Position numbers and translations under genes: made by a program. Of a stretch of DNA of 53,649 nucleotides, positions 50,801 through 53,649 are shown piece after piece. The stretch's first letter is position 1. Each line of letters opens with the position of its first letter. Source of the stretch: Ichthyophonus hoferi (Eukaryota > Opisthokonta > Ichthyosporea > Ichthyophonida > Ichthyophonidae). The notes under the pieces are model-generated. The model did no database searches. It saw nothing but the letters and a program-made list of their open reading frames with translations, and had not been told where the DNA came from. The DNA is taken from NCBI GenBank assembly GCA_002751075.1, contig NAOQ01000003.1:239292-292940 (forward strand). Reading direction: 5' to 3'.

Positions 50801-52767
50801 CATAATCTCCTCTAATCCCCTTTCTATATATCTCTCTCTTTCCCTCTCTTTTTCTTTTTTATTTAGGACTGCAAGCCAAACAAAATGCCAAGATAGCCAA
50901 ACAAGTGAAGAAAGAAAAGGAGAAAGATGGAGGGGAACTAGCAGAACTCCCACGCAATGAGATTGATGATATGTTTTCAAGGAAAGGATGCCGTATGATT
51001 AAGAATGGAGAGGTATGTGCATGTGTTAGTGTATATAATGCGATATATTATTTTGTGTTGGATTATATACATACTTGCATACATGTATCATATTGCTGTA
51101 GAATATATATCAAAAATTTAAATATACATTACGTCCTGATTGAGATGCTCCACTAGAGGGTCGATGCAACAACATCCATATTAATTAATTCTCTTATATC
51201 TTAATCAATCAGACGCCAGAAGAAGTCTCCAAAGAATCCGATGAAGAAGAGGAGGAAAAGAAACCTAAAAAGAAATCTAAGGTATGTGTCTAATACAGAT
51301 TTTACTTGGTGCAACTAACCAACAATGTTGTTATATATATATATATATATAACAGCCTTGCTATATTATATTAACCATATTTATGTGTATGTGTATAGGT
51401 ATGTATGCATGTACGAGTTTAACTGACTATGAAACCATTTGATTGTAGGACAAGTTCTGCCAATATTGTATGATATTATATTATGCGATTTGCTGAGTTT
51501 GTCTACCCTACCCTATCATCATATCCTAATCTGTGCTATATATAGTTTATCTCTCTAATGGGATTGTTTTTTCCCGCATTTAATCAATAAGTAATACTAA
51601 TATTAATTATGATTGATTATTATTTCGATCACTATTGGATATAATTGTTTTGTCATATGACGAATCAATTTTAAATGCGATGTTTTGCTACCAAGGTAAT
51701 CGTACGTACGTACGTGATATTATGAGATAGTATGGAGTGGTTAAGATTATTATTATTATTAATTTAATCTTTTAATGTATTTCTATTTCTGCTATAGATT
51801 GTTTTATTTATTTATTTTATTTTTCTTTCCCTTCCTTTTCTTATCTCTTTTTTATTTCCGCTACATCCTCTCCCTTCTAATTAATATATAGCTATGCACA
51901 TGAATATTGTATTAAAGTCTGTCATTAAGGCAGTGATTGACATGGCATTTAAGAGGTTATGTATTGTACAATACCTTTCAAGTTCCAGGTTTTAAAGATC
52001 TTCTTGCATATTAAAAAAAGACAATAGAAGTTTGTTGACCAAGTTGCTATCATAACTAATTTCCTAATTGACTGTATTAACTGCTCCCAAGTCACCCCCA
52101 TATAGATTGATCCGATATTCAAATTAAACTACTTAGATTAATTAGACAACAATTTATGAGCTAATAAAACCCATGCCAAACACAGTTTGGTTTGGCTTAT
52201 ATATACTGCTTATTGGATTCAGGGTTAACCCATAAGGTTACACCCAAGGGTTGGTTTTACCCACAGCGAATTACAAAATACCACAATTAGTCTTACCTTA
52301 TGCTAGGATATTCTATATCTATGTCAAACACACTAGAATAATCTATGATGGTTGCTTATACATCTTTTGTTCAATAGAATATCGGTAAGACTGTACAGAC
52401 CACTGAAGAAAAGAAGCAGATGGATGAAGATATGGAAGATGTGGCGGCTATTCTTAAAGGTGTGTTGGGGTATTTACATGTTATACTATATTTATTTATA
52501 TTTAATTTATGAGGATCATATACAAAATAAGATGGCCGTTCTTATGTACAAGTAGGTATATATGTATATATGTATGTATAGATATTTGTATGCCATGCTA
52601 TATTATATGCTATTTGATATATTATTATTATTATTATGTGTGTATTTATCAATTTATTCTATCTATCCTATCCAGAATCGACAAGGAAAAAATCCAAAAA
52701 GCGCAAGACAGAAGCTGCCGATAGTGACAAGACTATTAAGAAAAAGAAGAAATTCACAATGAACTAA
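41868..52767 (+). CDS. NOP9: NOP9, Pumilio-repeat RNA-binding ribosome biogenesis factor
   Basis: 21 exons: 41868-41914, 42826-43037, 43282-43460, 44103-44159, 44353-44517, 45167-45279, 45546-45630, 45796-45867, 46240-46309, 46940-47012, 47790-47910, 48053-48131, 48828-48987, 49200-49344, 49612-49680, 49978-50046, 50383-50521, 50867-51012, 51213-51281, 52378-52459 and 52676-52767. They total 2244 nt, giving 747 residues (human NOP9 has 636). Puf-type helical repeats contain DRFASHVLQTIL, DAYGSHVVRVVIGL, KHPVANYIIQHLL, YGHVGVVNKLV, QPMGAYVVDGFLKG and KNGSHTVDHCW. The family end-block LAHIKRKKEAW..FADILED is present. NOP9 binds pre-18S rRNA/ITS1 in the nucleolus and is needed for 40S maturation. 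Odd points are a Lys/Glu-rich C-terminal extension of about 165 residues with KKRK-type nuclear signals, and a tandem duplication at the exon 5 donor. The start follows a TATA-like AT tract; no CCAAT box is assigned. Confidence 0.93.
42180..42400 (+). repeat. TGTA-rich imperfect tandem tract in NOP9 intron 1
   Basis: About 220 bp of GTATGTATG-like units with recurring TATGATAGTAT segments spaced about 40-60 bp apart. TGTA is also the core recognised by Pumilio-type proteins, but nothing shows that this is more than simple sequence. Confidence 0.7.
44478..44693 (+). repeat. 108-bp tandem duplication across the NOP9 exon 5 donor
   Basis: Unit 1 begins CCGTATTAGGGG at 44478 and unit 2 begins CCGTATTAGGGG at 44586. 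Both contain the exon end with GATGATACCAAGGCACCA, then AGAAGAG followed by a GT dinucleotide (44518 and 44626). The following intron sequence is also similar. The period is 108 = 36 codons and the frame stays open between the two donors. Confidence 0.9.
45636..45772 (+). repeat. ATT/GTT/ACT trinucleotide tract in NOP9 intron 7
   Basis: Almost the whole of this 165-bp intron is degenerate ATT-type triplets running from just after the GTGAGT donor at 45631. Confidence 0.8.
49699..49815 (+). repeat. 32-bp minisatellite in NOP9 intron 15
   Basis: About 3.5 copies of a unit starting GTGTATGCATGTGTA and ending ATATAGTGCATA, with few differences between copies, directly after the donor at 49681. 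Confidence 0.85.
50530..50720 (+). repeat. Degenerate 5-nt repeat tract in NOP9 intron 17
   Basis: Starts just after the GTGAGT donor (50522) and runs as TATTG/TGTTG/TTGTA pentamers, with a clean TGTTG series near 50655-50680. It is an example of the donor-proximal pentamer tracts described in the findings. Confidence 0.85.
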
Positions 52768-53649
52768 AATTACCGTATATAAACTCCCCCAAAGGGTCTG
52801 ACGATTTTTAATTAGTAATTGAGTGTAAATTTATAAATAGACTAGGATGTAAAAAGAGACATACATTAGCAGTCCCCGATTAGTACATATTTCTTTTTTT
52901 TTACTGACATGTTTACATAGAAATAATAAAGTGGTACGTATTCTAAGGATATTTATTATTTAATTTTATTTGCGTCGGTAATGTTTGATAAATCCAGTGA
53001 ATAATATTGTTCTGGAATCCCCCTTTTATAACTCGTTATCAGAAAATTATCTCTTAAGATGAAGGATAAGCTATATATATACTCAAACTGGAGTGAGGAC
53101 ATCTCCTTTTTTATTGGGTTTGGGTTAATTAAGCTTATAAGCTAGACCAATCATCCTGCAATCTGCAGTTAGTAATTATTCTTTAATAAGAAAAACTCCA
53201 AGAACGTGGCATGACTTAACATTGAGTATAAAGTAAGCATAGCATAGCCTGTATTTATCTTAAGCCGTGACCCCTACAATTACGCATGTCATATGGCAGA
53301 ATATAGTGTGAACAAAACTAGAAATCCCGTTTCATAATCACATGGTGATTACGTTATACCATTCTAAACATATTTGATGTGGTGAGACGAAATTCAGATA
53401 AAACTGTATATAGGAATTAATCTCAATCTAGATCAGTTTGATAGATAATCTCTCCCTACTGTCGTTACTTTTTAGCTAAATAATACTTATGATTGACTAA
53501 TAATAATTGATAAATAGAATAGAATATATTTTATATTCTAATACGGATGTGTTATAAACCAAATAACAGTAATACTATGCCATATCTATACATTACATCT
53601 TTACCTTCTATTTATGTATGTATATTGTAAATAACACAATTTAGTATAT
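52768..53649. other. 3' flank of NOP9, no further gene seen
   Basis: AT-rich DNA to the end of the window with no recognised exon on either strand. Confidence 0.5.
52925..52930 (+). terminator. Polyadenylation signal of NOP9
   Basis: AATAAA lies 158 bp after the NOP9 stop codon, followed by a GT-containing stretch. This is a canonical cleavage/polyadenylation hexamer at a plausible distance. Confidence 0.6.

Noticed and set aside
1-53649. CRISPR array, bacterial operon or prophage
   Set aside because: No regularly spaced identical repeats with unique spacers, no Shine-Dalgarno-led gene strings, and all main genes have spliceosomal introns.

Overview
The window is AT-rich eukaryotic nuclear DNA. 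Its genes are split by many spliceosomal introns, and A/T-rich microsatellites fill the introns and intergenic DNA. The gene set (CINP, NUBP2, NOP9 and a PNISR-type SR protein) points to an opisthokont, probably a holozoan. An early-branching animal or a unicellular relative such as an ichthyosporean would fit, but the sequence alone does not fix the species. Exon models were made by hand from reading frame, GT..AG borders and remembered family sequences. For the four complete multi-exon genes and the 3'-partial one, the exon phases close without remainder.

Layout. 1-2269 (+): 3' part of a DUF4954-type left-handed beta-helix protein (5 exons seen). 4753-6368 (-): CINP, a CDK2-interacting, 55LCC-associated protein (4 exons). 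It is head-to-head with NUBP2 at 7035-10987 (+), a P-loop Fe-S scaffold (9 exons); a 666-bp spacer probably holds a shared promoter. 13736-14158 (-): a small secreted protein with two copies of a six-cysteine unit and its own TATA box. About 17.8-25.9 kb: a graveyard of Ty1/Copia-like LTR elements in both orientations, interleaved and heavily decayed. 28361-35637 (+): a PNISR-like arginine/serine-rich splicing-associated protein (12 coding exons). About 35.6-41.8 kb: gene-poor DNA with dispersed repeats, coding-like relics, a 953-bp run of N and the tail of a Tc1/mariner-type transposase. 41868-52767 (+): NOP9, the Pumilio-repeat ribosome-biogenesis factor (21 coding exons).

The host genes are housekeeping functions (cell-cycle/ribosome-assembly cofactor, cytosolic Fe-S assembly, pre-mRNA processing, 18S rRNA maturation) with no operon-like logic. 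The divergent CINP/NUBP2 pair is the only likely co-regulated unit. The most unusual observations are: an intron-bearing DUF4954 gene; degenerate 5-nt-periodic tracts that follow the donor sites of introns in genes on both strands; a 108-bp tandem duplication across a NOP9 splice donor that makes two in-frame donors; the duplicated six-cysteine secreted protein; and two previously unlabelled dispersed repeat families, one carrying an ankyrin-like peptide.
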